DNA of 64,000 nt, from positions 1 to 64,000 of the forward strand of contig NZ_FODJ01000005.1 of NCBI RefSeq assembly GCF_900110345.1, written 5' to 3'. The notes beneath the pieces were generated by a model. It was not told the origin of the DNA. It saw nothing but the letters and a program-made list of their open reading frames with translations, and did no database searches. Below, piece after piece: positions 27,049-36,036 of the stretch; positions within the stretch are counted from its first letter, which is position 1, and every line of letters starts with the position of its first letter. The stretch is from Amphibacillus marinus (lineage in GTDB: Bacteria > Bacillota > Bacilli > Bacillales > Amphibacillaceae). Made by a program: the position numbers and the translations under genes.

Positions 27049-27642
27049 ATGAAAAAGAAAACAGTGTATTTATTATTTCTCAGTACGGGTACCATACTTG
27101 CGCGTACAATAGATTTTTATACGAAGACATCTTTAAACCATGTTTCTATTGCCCTTGATCAAGAGCTGGATTTTGTTTATAGCTTTGGGAGAAAGCGGCC
27201 AAACAACCCGTTTATTGGGGGTTTTATTAAAGAAAATTTAAATTTACCATTTTTTAATCGGTCTTCTTGTGCGGTTTATCAATTAAAGGTAACCGAGGAA
27301 GAGTACGATCAATTAGTCGAACAAATTATGATTATGGAAAGCCACAAGCACTTATACCGTTATAATTTTTTAGGATTATTGGGCGTAATGATGAATAAGG
27401 AATTGCAAAGAGACAATGCTTATTTTTGCTCACAGTTTGTTGCAACCATGCTGCAGGAGTGTGGCGTCTATGATGGCGATAAACCGCCAGGTTTAATCAG
27501 GCCTCAAGATCTACGGGACTGGCGTGAATTAAGGCTCGTTTATCAAGGGCAGCTCAAAAATTATCCGAATTTTATTTATCAACCAGAGCAAGCGGAAGCC
27601 AGAAGCTTGCGACGTTCTTTTTTAAGTTTATTTCATTTATAA
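27049..27642 (+). CDS. Permuted papain-like (NlpC/P60-type, YiiX-like) protein
   Basis: The 197-residue product has the layout of circularly permuted NlpC/P60 enzymes: catalytic His first (LNHVSIAL, His31), then Cys much later in NAYFCSQFVATML (Cys127). Between them is YNFLGLLGVMMNKEL, a usual spacer. No signal peptide or membrane segment is obvious, so it is probably cytoplasmic; relatives are thought to act as thiol hydrolases on peptides, lipids or amides, but substrates are unknown. GGGAGGGG precedes the ATG. Monocistronic with a strong terminator. Confidence 0.65.
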   Translation: MKKKTVYLLFLSTGTILARTIDFYTKTSLNHVSIALDQELDFVYSFGRKRPNNPFIGGFIKENLNLPFFNRSSCAVYQLKVTEEEYDQLVEQIMIMESHKHLYRYNFLGLLGVMMNKELQRDNAYFCSQFVATMLQECGVYDGDKPPGLIRPQDLRDWRELRLVYQGQLKNYPNFIYQPEQAEARSLRRSFLSLFHL

Positions 27643-27649
27643 ATTAACC

Positions 27650-27700
27650 AAAGACTGTGAACAATAACGATAACTTATCGTATTGTCGTAGTCTTTTTTT
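27650..27700 (+). terminator. Terminator after the NlpC/P60-like gene
   Basis: A long nested hairpin: AAAGACT pairs with AGTCTTT outside, and ACAAT..ACGATAA pairs with TTATCGT..ATTGT inside, ending in seven T. Confidence 0.85.
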
Positions 27701-27749
27701 CTTGTGTTAAGTTGTATCCCTTATTGTGGATGTCTTATTTGAAAGCTAG

Positions 27750-27807
27750 TTAAAACAGTGATATTGCGCTCGTTAGCTCAGAAATAGCTTGATTTTCTCT
27801 GTTTTAA
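27750..27807. repeat. Inverted repeat upstream of the PTS operon
   Basis: TTAAAACAG (27750-27758) and CTGTTTTAA (27799-27807) are perfect complements 40 nt apart, about 170 nt before the regulator gene. It could be a two-half-site operator or an RNA hairpin; nothing else is recognisable in 27701-27937. Confidence 0.35.
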
Positions 27808-27937
27808 TGGAATGCAGTAGTAAAGTAATTTAGTTAAACTAGACGTAGGAAACCCAATGTTTACTTGGTCTCAGGCTCTTGAATCTAATCGGTGTGTCTA
27901 GTTGGTCTAGTAAATGATACGCAAAAAGAATTGTCTT

Positions 27938-27951
27938 TGAAAGCGCATGCA
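27938..27951. promoter_or_regulatory. cre-like CcpA site before the PTS operon
   Basis: TGAAAGCGCATGCA matches 12 of 14 positions of the cre consensus, with both end pairs TG and CA kept, 25 nt before the start codon. Confidence 0.5.
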
Positions 27952-27976
27952 TTGATAATGAAAGTAGGTGATCAAC

Positions 27977-30040
27977 ATGTTGAAAAAAAACTTAGCTACT
28001 TTTCTAGATGTTATTTTACAGTCAAAGGAAACGCAGGTAGAAAAGCTAGTGCTTCTTCTCGAGAAGAGTAGGAAACAGTTCTGGTACGAGTTATCGCTTC
28101 TGAATCAAGAATTAGAGGCAAAAGGCTATCGGCCAATAAAAGAAGGCAATGGCAAGCTTATTATTTCACCAGAAGATTTTAAAAACATGGCAGCATTGGT
28201 TGAGGTTGATATTATCGATCTTTATCAATTACAGGAGGAGCGAATATATTTCCTTTATCTCTTTATTGCCTGTCAGAAAGACTTTATCGCTAACATTCAT
28301 CTTCAGCAATTCTTGCAGCTTAGTCGTAATGCAGTCATGCTGGATTTGAAGAAGATGCGCAAGTGGCTGGCTAAATCCGCTGTGACCTTAGAATACGATC
28401 GTACCGATGGTTATCTACTGCTAGGTAATGAGCGGAGTGTTCGAGAACTAATGGAGGTGGCGCTTTCAAAGCTTAGAGAGCGTTTACCGCTCGATAAAGT
28501 ACTTACCGTATTTGAGCAAGAATGGGGTCAGAAACAAGATTTAGATCAAGTAAGTCAGTTGATTACTATGCAAATGAAACAGGCGCAATTATTAGTTGTG
28601 CAGGATCGCTTGGAAGCATTTATTTATTTAATTATTTTCATTAAGCAGCGTGCTCATCGTGTCCGACTTCAATTCTCTGATGATGAGTGTGCACTATTAA
28701 AAGAGCAACTACTTTTCCCAATCTCACAGAACATTGTCCAAGCTATTTTTCAAACAGACAGTGAAGCAGAAGTTTTTTTCTGGGAGAGCAGACTTTTAGG
28801 GATTACGCAAGGTATTGAGCAATCCACTAACCAAGCTTACTTTAATAAGCTGACTGACGTGGTATTAATGAATGTCTCAGTTATGATCGGTGTTAATTAT
28901 CATCAACTACGGACTTTAAAGCAGACCTTGTATCAGCATATTGTACCAGCATATTTCCGCATTAAATTTAATGTCTATTATGAAAATGCTTTGCTTACGA
29001 AGATAAAGAAGGAATACGCTGAGTTATTTCAGATAACGAAGCGAGCGCTGCAGCCGTTGGAAAAAGCAACAGGTCAATCGATCTCAGAAAGTGAAATTGC
29101 ATATTTTACCATTCATTTCGGTGGATATTTAAGGAACAATAATAAAAGCGAGTCCCTTAAGGCATTAGTAGTTTGTCCCAATGGCATCAGTTCTTCATTA
29201 ATAATGGTTTCGACAGTTCGTGAAATCTTTCCGGAAATCGATATTGTCCGGACCCACAGCTTAGAAGGTATTGAAGCTGTACAGCAAGAAGAAATTGATC
29301 TTATCTTCTCAACAACCTATTTTTGGACAGATAAGAAAATTTACGTGATTAATCCGATTTTAAATCCTGTTGAGCGAGAGGTTTTGCGCGAGCAGGTTGG
29401 GCAGGACTTTCCAAGCTTACCTAGACTGCAACCGATTCAGACGCATGAACTTGTTAAGATCATAGAGCGCCATGGACAAATAAGAGATAAGCATAGTTTG
29501 ATTAATGATCTACAGCAGTATTTGTACAAAAGAAGAGAAGGAACCAAAAGGGGGATGATGAATTTGACTGATATTTTAAACCCTTCTTTAATTAACGTTT
29601 TACCAGAAGTAAGTGACTGGAGAGCTGCTATTAAAGAGGCTGCAAGCCCATTACTAGCACAAGCCTATATTAAAGATGAGTATGTAACCGCCATGATTGA
29701 GACGGTAGAAAATCTGGGGCCGTACATTGTGCTGGCGCCTAAAGTAGCAGTGGCCCATGCCAGACCAGAACGTGGTGTTAATAAGTTAGGAATTAGTCTA
29801 TTAAAGCTTAATAATTCGGTTAATTTCAATTTGCCAGATGAAGACGATCCTGAGCGACATGTCCAGCTTGTATTTGTCCTGGCGGCAGTTGATGGAAATG
29901 CACATTTGAAAGCATTGATGCAGCTTTCCAAGATCATTGAAGAGGAAGAAAACATTGAAGCGTTAATTACAATGGATAAACCTGAGCAGCTATACAACAG
30001 TATGCAGGCATTAATTAGATACGGAGAGGAGCAAGAATAA
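27977..30040 (+). CDS. PTS-controlled transcriptional regulator (PRD, EIIB-like, EIIA domains)
   Basis: A 687-residue regulator of the BglG/MtlR/LicR type. In order: an N-terminal DNA-binding region (~1-140), two PRD modules (~190-395; the second has His321 in LYQHIVPAYFRIKFNV and His380 in YFTIHFGGYLR, while the equivalent of the first PRD His appears to be Tyr217), a galactitol-type EIIB-like domain with Cys400 in VVCPNGISSS, and a C-terminal EIIA of the fructose/ascorbate kind with His594 in KVAVAHARPERGV. With no separate EIIA gene in the operon, this EIIA may also serve the transporter. ATG 27977 follows AGGTG by 6 nt; its stop overlaps the EIIB start by 1 nt. Confidence 0.85.
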   Translation: MLKKNLATFLDVILQSKETQVEKLVLLLEKSRKQFWYELSLLNQELEAKGYRPIKEGNGKLIISPEDFKNMAALVEVDIIDLYQLQEERIYFLYLFIACQKDFIANIHLQQFLQLSRNAVMLDLKKMRKWLAKSAVTLEYDRTDGYLLLGNERSVRELMEVALSKLRERLPLDKVLTVFEQEWGQKQDLDQVSQLITMQMKQAQLLVVQDRLEAFIYLIIFIKQRAHRVRLQFSDDECALLKEQLLFPISQNIVQAIFQTDSEAEVFFWESRLLGITQGIEQSTNQAYFNKLTDVVLMNVSVMIGVNYHQLRTLKQTLYQHIVPAYFRIKFNVYYENALLTKIKKEYAELFQITKRALQPLEKATGQSISESEIAYFTIHFGGYLRNNNKSESLKALVVCPNGISSSLIMVSTVREIFPEIDIVRTHSLEGIEAVQQEEIDLIFSTTYFWTDKKIYVINPILNPVEREVLREQVGQDFPSLPRLQPIQTHELVKIIERHGQIRDKHSLINDLQQYLYKRREGTKRGMMNLTDILNPSLINVLPEVSDWRAAIKEAASPLLAQAYIKDEYVTAMIETVENLGPYIVLAPKVAVAHARPERGVNKLGISLLKLNNSVNFNLPDEDDPERHVQLVFVLAAVDGNAHLKALMQLSKIIEEEENIEALITMDKPEQLYNSMQALIRYGEEQE

Positions 30041-30324
30041 TGATTAAGGTTATTACAGTATGCGGAAATGGGATTGGCAGTAGCTTGTTGCTCAAGCTTA
30101 AAATTGAGGAGCTAGCCAGAGAAGAAGGGATTGAGGTTGATGCGGAGTCAATTGATTCAGGTAATGCAGCGGGAAAGTCTGCTGATCTTTTCGTTACTGT
30201 TAAAGAGCTAGCTAGTATCTTTCCAAAAGAACAACGTGTTGCGGTCATCACGTCCTATACAAACAAGAAGAAAATAAGAAATGAAGTTTTACCCGTTTTG
30301 CAAGAATTGTCGAATAATAAATAG
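30040..30324 (+). CDS. PTS EIIB, ascorbate (UlaB/SgaB) type
   Basis: A 94-residue phosphocarrier with the P-loop Cys8 in ITVCGNGIGSSLLLK, as in UlaB-type IIB proteins. It hands phosphate from EIIA to the incoming sugar at the EIIC. The TAATG overlap with the upstream regulator shows co-translation. The true sugar need not be ascorbate. Confidence 0.88.
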   Translation: MIKVITVCGNGIGSSLLLKLKIEELAREEGIEVDAESIDSGNAAGKSADLFVTVKELASIFPKEQRVAVITSYTNKKKIRNEVLPVLQELSNNK

Positions 30325-30342
30325 TTTAGGGAGGAAAACCAA

Positions 30343-31710
30343 ATGGCAGTATTACAATTTCTACAGGATATTTTGTCTGAACCAGCATTTCTAATTGGGT
30401 TAATTTCTTTTGTCGGCCTTGTTGCATTACGCTCTAAAGGACATAAGGTACTAACCGGAACTCTGGGTCCAATTCTGGGTTACTTGATGCTAGATGCTGG
30501 TGCTGGTGTTGTTGTCACTAATTTAACACCATTAGCAGAAATGATTGAAGCAGGCTTCAACATAACTGGTGTTGTACCGAATAATGAAGCCGTCGTATCT
30601 GTTGCCCAGGAATTACTGGGTGTTGAAACCATGACCATTTTGTTAGTTGGTATGGTTGCAAACCTTCTTATTGCAAGGTTTACGCATTATAAATATGTCT
30701 TCCTAACAGGACATCACAGCTTTTTCATGGCTTGTTTGTTATCTGCAGTATTAGGATCGCTAGGTATGGCTGGCTGGGAGCTCATCTTAATCGGAGGATT
30801 TTTCTTAGGTAGCTGGAGTGCAATCTCACCAGCGATTGGTCAGCGCATGACGCTTAAAGTGACTGACGGTGATGATATTGCAATGGGGCATTTTAGTTCA
30901 ATTGGTTATTATGTATCGGCGCTAATTGGAAAAGTATTTGGTGGTAAGAGTAAATCGACCGAAGATATTCAAGTTCCTGAAAAGTGGTCATTCTTGCGTA
31001 ATACAACAATATCTACTGCAATTACAATGGTTGTTTTCTATGTTGTAGCAGCCTTTGTAGCAGGTCCAGATTTTGTTGGTCAATTAGCAGGTGATCAAAA
31101 CTTCCTTGTTTTTGCCATTTTATCTGGTCTTAAATTCGCTGTTGGGGTAGCTATTGTTTATGCAGGGGTACGAATGATTTTAGCTGATTTAATTCCTGCT
31201 TTTCAAGGGATTGCAACAAAGGTTATTCCAAATGCAGTACCAGCTGTTGACTGCGCTGTCTTCTTCACCTACGCACCAACTGCTGTAATTATTGGTTTTA
31301 TTGCTTCATTTATCGGTGGTGTTGTGGGTATGCTAATCCTAGGAGCGGTAGGTGGTGTCTTAATTATTCCGGGTATGGTGCCTCACTTCTTCACTGGAGC
31401 AACTGCCGGTATTTACGGTAATGCGACAGGTGGACGAAAAGGTGCCGTGCTGGGGGCATTTGTCAATGGTCTTGCTATTTCATTTATCCCGGCATTATTG
31501 TTGCCGGTGTTGGGTGATCTAGGCTTCTCTAATACAACTTTTGGTGATACCGACTTTGGGGTAATTGGAATTGTGCTTGGACAAATTGGCAACTGGTTTA
31601 GTGGTATTGGTGTTTACGTTTTAGCAGCAGCCTTACTCGTTATTCTAGTTGTGCCAAGCTTCATTAGAAAGTCAGATCGGGCGATTAATAATCCAGAGTG
31701 GGATGAATAA
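30343..31710 (+). CDS. PTS EIIC, ascorbate family (UlaA/SgaT)
   Basis: A 455-residue membrane permease with about eleven hydrophobic segments. Family signs are the N-terminal SEPAFLIGLISFVGLVALRS, GTLGPILGYLMLDAGAGVVV, YVFLTGHHSFFMACLL and PHFFTGATAGIYGNATGGRKG, all typical of the UlaA family. It imports and phosphorylates the substrate with the EIIB above and an EIIA, probably the one fused to the regulator. The paired transaldolase-like enzyme and the lack of ulaD/E/F genes argue against a complete L-ascorbate pathway here. Confidence 0.88.
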   Translation: MAVLQFLQDILSEPAFLIGLISFVGLVALRSKGHKVLTGTLGPILGYLMLDAGAGVVVTNLTPLAEMIEAGFNITGVVPNNEAVVSVAQELLGVETMTILLVGMVANLLIARFTHYKYVFLTGHHSFFMACLLSAVLGSLGMAGWELILIGGFFLGSWSAISPAIGQRMTLKVTDGDDIAMGHFSSIGYYVSALIGKVFGGKSKSTEDIQVPEKWSFLRNTTISTAITMVVFYVVAAFVAGPDFVGQLAGDQNFLVFAILSGLKFAVGVAIVYAGVRMILADLIPAFQGIATKVIPNAVPAVDCAVFFTYAPTAVIIGFIASFIGGVVGMLILGAVGGVLIIPGMVPHFFTGATAGIYGNATGGRKGAVLGAFVNGLAISFIPALLLPVLGDLGFSNTTFGDTDFGVIGIVLGQIGNWFSGIGVYVLAAALLVILVVPSFIRKSDRAINNPEWDE

Positions 31711-31742
31711 GTAATCAATTTCAAGCGAAGGGAGCAAGGAAA

Positions 31743-32453
31743 ATGACAGAACTAAAAATTGATATTTATGCTGATGGCGCGGATATTGCGGAAATGAAGA
31801 AGGCTTATCAGGGTGGCAGATTAGCTGGTTTTACGACAAATCCTTCATTAATGAAAAAAGCTGGTGTAAAGGATTACAAAGCCTTTGCCAAAGAAGTGGT
31901 GGCTGAGTTTCCTCACTTGCCAATCTCGTTTGAAGTATTTGGCGATGATTTTGCCACAATGGAGCAAGAAGCTGAGATAATTACGCAGTTTGGTCCAAAT
32001 GTATTTGTCAAGATCCCAGTAATGAATTCGAAGGGCGAATCAAGTGTGCCACTGATTAAAAAGCTGTCAGAGCAAGATATTAAGCTAAACATCACAGCAA
32101 TCTTTACCGTAGAACAGGTGAAAGCGGTTGTTAATGCATTAAAGCCTGGCGTGAAAAACGTTGTTTCTGTATTTGCTGGCCGAATTGCAGATACTGGTGT
32201 TGATCCGATTGATATTATGCGCCAGTCAGTCGACATTTGCCGCGCTAAGGAAGGTGCGCAGCTTCTATGGGCTAGTCCGCGAGAGGTGTTAAATATTATT
32301 CAAGCTGATCAGGTCGGAGCAGATATCATTACCTGTACACCAGATTTAATTGCTAAGCTAGATGGATTAGGTAAGGACTTAACACAATTTTCGCAAGAAA
32401 CTGTGCAAATGTTCTTGCGGGATAGTACCTCTTTAGGTTTTAGCGTTCTCTAG
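31743..32453 (+). CDS. Transaldolase/fructose-6-phosphate aldolase family protein
   Basis: A 236-residue (beta/alpha)8 enzyme of the small transaldolase/FSA family. Seen: KIDIYADGADIAEMKKAY, LAGFTTNPSLMKKAG (substrate-phosphate side), NVFVKIPVMNS with the likely Schiff-base Lys, LNITAIFTVEQV and VSVFAGRIADTGVDP. It is slightly longer than typical FSA (about 220). It would cleave or transfer a dihydroxyacetone unit of the sugar phosphate made by the PTS. GGGAGCAAGG precedes the ATG. Last gene of the operon. Confidence 0.85.
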   Translation: MTELKIDIYADGADIAEMKKAYQGGRLAGFTTNPSLMKKAGVKDYKAFAKEVVAEFPHLPISFEVFGDDFATMEQEAEIITQFGPNVFVKIPVMNSKGESSVPLIKKLSEQDIKLNITAIFTVEQVKAVVNALKPGVKNVVSVFAGRIADTGVDPIDIMRQSVDICRAKEGAQLLWASPREVLNIIQADQVGADIITCTPDLIAKLDGLGKDLTQFSQETVQMFLRDSTSLGFSVL

Positions 32454-32502
32454 TATTAGCTTTCCGAGCTAAGCTGGACCATAACTAAATATTAAAACGG
32501 GG

Positions 32503-32577
32503 ATCCGAACAGTCTGACTATGCGTAGTGTTTACCGAAACGCTACCTGCTTTCAGACATAATGTTCGGATTTTTTTT
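32503..32577 (+). terminator. Long terminator of the PTS operon
   Basis: ATCCGAACA (32503-32511) pairs with TGTTCGGAT (32562-32570 region) and runs into eight T. Two further helices, GTCTGA/TCAGAC and GTAGTGTTT/GAAACGCTAC (one G-U), continue the stem inward, giving an unusually long hairpin. Confidence 0.85.
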
Positions 32578-33059
32578 GGCTAATTTACGCTGCTAGCCCA
32601 GTTTATTGCAATCTTACTAGCTAATTAAGCCTCTAGTCTTAGCTAAAGATATAGCTAGAGCCAGTTAATTAAATTAGTAATAACGACTATACTTGTGCTA
32701 CAGGAAGGGGTTTAATGATGTAAATGGTATAGTTATAACGTATTTGAGAATTATCCAATAAAACAGAGCGGTAATTAGCATACTAAATAACTAAACAAGC
32801 AACACAGCTGATGGAACGGGCTACCATTTGCGGCCGAACTAATCTTCTAGTTGTCTAAAGCATTGGAACAGTTGCATACAATGGTGGTCATACAAATGCC
32901 TTTTATGAAGCTTAGGCGTCATTAATTAATTGTATAGTTTGCTGCACATGTACAGAAAAGGAAAAAAAGATTCTCTTTCCTAATAAGTTCGTGTACGCTA
33001 TAGATAGGTAAGTTTTTTTAGCTTATCTTCCTATTTTCACCAAATAAAGGGGTACGCCT
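32578..33059. other. Intergenic region before the lia-like operon
   Basis: No gene was recognised in these 480 bases. The sequence is AT-rich with an imperfect inverted repeat around 32617-32682 (AATTAAGCCTCTAG / CTAGAGCCAGTTAATT). AAAGGGG at its right end is the ribosome site of liaF. A LiaR-type operator could not be identified. Confidence 0.5.
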
Positions 33060-33776
33060 ATGTTTAATGAAGAGAGTAAAAAGTGGATTCAATATAGTTT
33101 ATTAGCTATTGTCGCCTTGTTTATTATAGAGTTTGTCTTTTTGGGAAGAAGTTTTATCTGGCTTCTTATCTGGGGTGTACTTGTCTATCTTTCCTGGCAA
33201 TATTACTACCGTCCTGAAGGAAGAGTTATGTTCTGGATTAGTGTTGTGGCACTGTGTATAACCTTAATGGATACCATCTTCTTTCGTCTAGCTGTTGCTG
33301 CAGTATTTATTGGTGCAATTCTTTACGTTTATCAGCATCGGCGAACACAGCTAGCACATTCACGCTCACTACAATTTGGCGAAGAACCAATTGAACAAGA
33401 AGAGTTGTTGTTTTCAAATCAATGGTTTGGGCGTCGTACGACAGGAAAGCGACCCTATCAATGGCAAGACATTAATAGCCAGGTTCTAGTCGGCGAGACG
33501 GTAATTGATTTGAATCAAACTGTCCTACCAAAGGGTGAGCCAATAATTGTGGTTCACCATGCAGCTGGAACAATTAGAATTGTTGTTCCTTATGATGTTG
33601 AAGTGAGTATCCATCATTCGGTCTTTGCGGGGTCTGTCGATATTTTTGGTTATGGTGACGATCGTCTAACAAATCGCACTGTGCATTATCAAACAAAAAA
33701 TTATCGTGAAGCAAAACAGCGCGTTAAGATTTATACCTCAATGCTTATTGGAAAGATTGAGGTGAGACGGGGATGA
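33060..33776 (+). CDS. liaF: LiaF/VraT-like cell-wall stress sensor
   Basis: A 238-residue membrane protein with about four hydrophobic segments in residues 12-92, then a soluble C-terminal domain (~100-238) of the DUF2154/LiaF_C type: DINSQVLVGETVIDLNQTVLP, IRIVVPYDVEVSIHHSVFAGSV and YREAKQRVKIYTSMLIGKIEV. LiaF proteins keep the LiaS kinase inactive until the cell envelope is stressed. Overlaps liaS by 4 nt, the usual order liaF-liaS-liaR. Confidence 0.9.
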   Translation: MFNEESKKWIQYSLLAIVALFIIEFVFLGRSFIWLLIWGVLVYLSWQYYYRPEGRVMFWISVVALCITLMDTIFFRLAVAAVFIGAILYVYQHRRTQLAHSRSLQFGEEPIEQEELLFSNQWFGRRTTGKRPYQWQDINSQVLVGETVIDLNQTVLPKGEPIIVVHHAAGTIRIVVPYDVEVSIHHSVFAGSVDIFGYGDDRLTNRTVHYQTKNYREAKQRVKIYTSMLIGKIEVRRG

Positions 33777-34813
33777 AGAAGCTACTAACGCCAATTCTGA
33801 TTCAATCGCTTTTTCTTGTTATCATGCTCGTAAGTATCCTGTTGCTGTTAATTATTCTACAGGTTGATTATTTAAGCTGGACGCTGTTAATCGCGCCTAG
33901 CTTTGGACGGCTACCTTTAATTATCATTGTGTTTCTTATTACAATTCTGTTTGGCCTTACTCTTGCATTAATTCATTATTTTCAAGTAAAGAAAGAATTC
34001 AATATTGTAAGTGACGCACTTGATCAGGTTAGGGCAGGTCAAGTAGAGGAGAAGCTTCATTACTACGGTGAAATTATCGAAACAAACCAGCTTATTCAAC
34101 TTATCAATGGTTTGCAGGGTCAGCTTATCAATGTGAAAAAAAGGATGCAAAAGGTAATGAGTGAGCGGATAGAGGATCAGGAGGAAAAGATTGAGGCTCG
34201 TTTAACGGAAGAGCGTAATCGGTTAGCAAGAGAATTACATGATTCGGTTAGCCAAGAGCTCTTTGCAGCTTCCATGCTTGTTTCAGCGATTAACGAGATG
34301 CCTGAAAAGAATGAAGCGCTATTAAGGCGTCCATTGGAACAAATTGAGCGGATGATTCAGCAAGCACAACTTGAGATGCGTGCCTTATTACTACATTTAC
34401 GTCCAATTGCTTTAAAGAATCACTCGATTCAACAAGGGATCGAGCAACTCTTACAGGAGCTGGTTAACAAGGTACCCATCTCCATTGATTGGAGCACTGA
34501 GGATATCAAGCTTAACCGGGCTGTTGAGGATCATCTTTTCCGGATTTTACAGGAATGCTTATCTAATGCCTTAAGACATGCGAAAGCTAATCAAATTGAT
34601 GTACTTTTTATTGAAAGAGATGGGGTTGCGGTTCTATCTGTAGTCGATGATGGGATTGGCTTCGACAGCGAGGCGGAGCAATCAGGCTCATATGGCTTAG
34701 CGAACATGCGAGAGCGAGCAGAAGAAATCGATGCCCAGTACCAATTAGTAAGTGTACTTAATCAAGGGACAAAGCTAGATGTACGTGTCCCCATTAAAAG
34801 TAGCAAAGGGTGA
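33773..34813 (+). CDS. liaS: Sensor histidine kinase LiaS/VraS type
   Basis: A 346-residue NarL-family kinase. Two membrane segments (~8-30 and ~46-68) with a very short outside loop mark an intramembrane-sensing kinase. HAMP-like linker to ~115, then HisKA_3 with [19 protein letters not shown] (phospho-acceptor His156) and an ATPase domain with [20 protein letters not shown] and [11 protein letters not shown]...[12 protein letters not shown]. Signals to the response regulator encoded next. Confidence 0.93.
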   Translation: MKKLLTPILIQSLFLVIMLVSILLLLIILQVDYLSWTLLIAPSFGRLPLIIIVFLITILFGLTLALIHYFQVKKEFNIVSDALDQVRAGQVEEKLHYYGEIIETNQLIQLINGLQGQLINVKKRMQKVMSERIEDQEEKIEARLTEERNRLARELHDSVSQELFAASMLVSAINEMPEKNEALLRRPLEQIERMIQQAQLEMRALLLHLRPIALKNHSIQQGIEQLLQELVNKVPISIDWSTEDIKLNRAVEDHLFRILQECLSNALRHAKANQIDVLFIERDGVAVLSVVDDGIGFDSEAEQSGSYGLANMRERAEEIDAQYQLVSVLNQGTKLDVRVPIKSSKG

Positions 34814-34818
34814 AGAAA

Positions 34819-35451
34819 ATGATACGTGTGTTATTTGTCGACGATCATGAAATGGTTCGAATTGGGGTAACAACATATTTGGCTACTCAACCTGACATTG
34901 ATGTGGTAGCGGAAGCTGGGGACGGTGAAGAAGGTATTAGACTTGCGTTAGAATTGAAGCCTGATATTATTTTAATGGATATTGTCATGGATAACATGGA
35001 TGGAATTGAAGCAACCAGGCGTATTATTGCCGACTGGCCAGAGGCGAAAATCCTAATGGTAACAAGCTTCGTCGATGATGATAAGGTTTACCCAGCACTT
35101 GAAGCAGGGGCAACAAGCTATTTATTGAAAACGTCGAAAGCAAGTGAAATTGCTAATGCCATCCGTAAGACAGCGCAAGGAGAATCCGTTTTTGAATCTG
35201 AGGTTACCAATAAGTTAATGGCTAGAATGCGTGCACCTCAGCAACGCGTCTTACATGACGAGTTAACGACGCGCGAAAAAGAAATATTATTATTAATTGC
35301 TAAAGGCATGACTAATCAAGAAATTAGTGATCAATTGTTTATTGCTTTAAAAACAACAAAGGTCCATGTGAGTAATATCCTAAGTAAGTTGGAAGTGAAA
35401 GATCGCACCCAAGCAGCGATTTACGCACATGAACATCAGTTGATCGTGTAA
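34819..35451 (+). CDS. liaR: Response regulator LiaR/VraR type
   Basis: A 210-residue NarL/FixJ-family regulator: receiver domain [20 protein letters not shown] with phospho-acceptor Asp54 in [13 protein letters not shown], and a LuxR-type helix-turn-helix ([20 protein letters not shown]) near residue 150. I chose ATG 34819, which matches the N-terminus of LiaR proteins; a GTG 9 nt upstream overlaps liaS and is less likely. Probably activates its own operon in response to envelope stress. Confidence 0.93.
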   Translation: MIRVLFVDDHEMVRIGVTTYLATQPDIDVVAEAGDGEEGIRLALELKPDIILMDIVMDNMDGIEATRRIIADWPEAKILMVTSFVDDDKVYPALEAGATSYLLKTSKASEIANAIRKTAQGESVFESEVTNKLMARMRAPQQRVLHDELTTREKEILLLIAKGMTNQEISDQLFIALKTTKVHVSNILSKLEVKDRTQAAIYAHEHQLIV

Positions 35452-35465
35452 AGGAGTGAAGAACT

Positions 35466-36035
35466 GTGAATCAGAAAAGATTCTTACAAGAACTAGCTTA
35501 TTACTTACGCCAGCTTCCCAAGCCAGTAAGAGAAGATATTATGGAGACTTACCGTGATCAGTTTAAAATTGGTGAAATTGAAGGGCGAAGCGAAGAAGAT
35601 ATCTGCTTACTGCTTGGTCGACCTCAGGCAGTTGCCGAAAAAGAATTAGCCATCCATGCTGATCAACTTAACTATCGTCAGGAAGAGCCAGATGCTGATG
35701 ATTTTTCAATGGGAGCAGAACACCCCCGACAGAAACAGACAAATGTGGGACTGCTAATTGGCGTTATTATCTTTAACCTCATCTTTGTAGTGGGGCCAGC
35801 AGTAGGGATTGGGTTTACTATTATCGGGTTCTGGATTGCCTCAATTGTTCTGATGGCGACCCCATTATTTGGCATTTGGCAAACTTACTTATACACCTTC
35901 CCACATATCTTTATCCTGATTGCAACCTTTGGTCTTGGTTTACTATGGTCGGTAGGAAATTACTATTTAACAAAACTGTCAGTCTGGTTAACAGGTAGAT
36001 ATATAAACTTAATGGGTCGGATTGTAAAGGGGTGA
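35466..36035 (+). CDS. DUF1700/HAAS-domain membrane protein
   Basis: A 189-residue protein with a cytoplasmic N-terminal helical domain (FLQELAYYLRQLPKPVREDI...REDICLLLGRPQAVAEKEL), the DUF1700 signature, then three hydrophobic segments (~98-120, ~125-140, ~145-165). Such proteins usually pair with a DUF4097 protein, as here. Start is GTG 35466 after GGAGTG. Likely modulates envelope-stress signalling; exact role unknown. Confidence 0.8.
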   Translation: MNQKRFLQELAYYLRQLPKPVREDIMETYRDQFKIGEIEGRSEEDICLLLGRPQAVAEKELAIHADQLNYRQEEPDADDFSMGAEHPRQKQTNVGLLIGVIIFNLIFVVGPAVGIGFTIIGFWIASIVLMATPLFGIWQTYLYTFPHIFILIATFGLGLLWSVGNYYLTKLSVWLTGRYINLMGRIVKG

Positions 36036-36036
36036 A

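Noticed and set aside
29665-29997. 110-codon antisense frame within the PTS regulator
   Set aside because: Ser-rich antisense shadow of the EIIA domain; no start signals.
31913-32236. 107-codon antisense frame within the transaldolase-like gene
   Set aside because: Shadow of a well-supported gene on the other strand.
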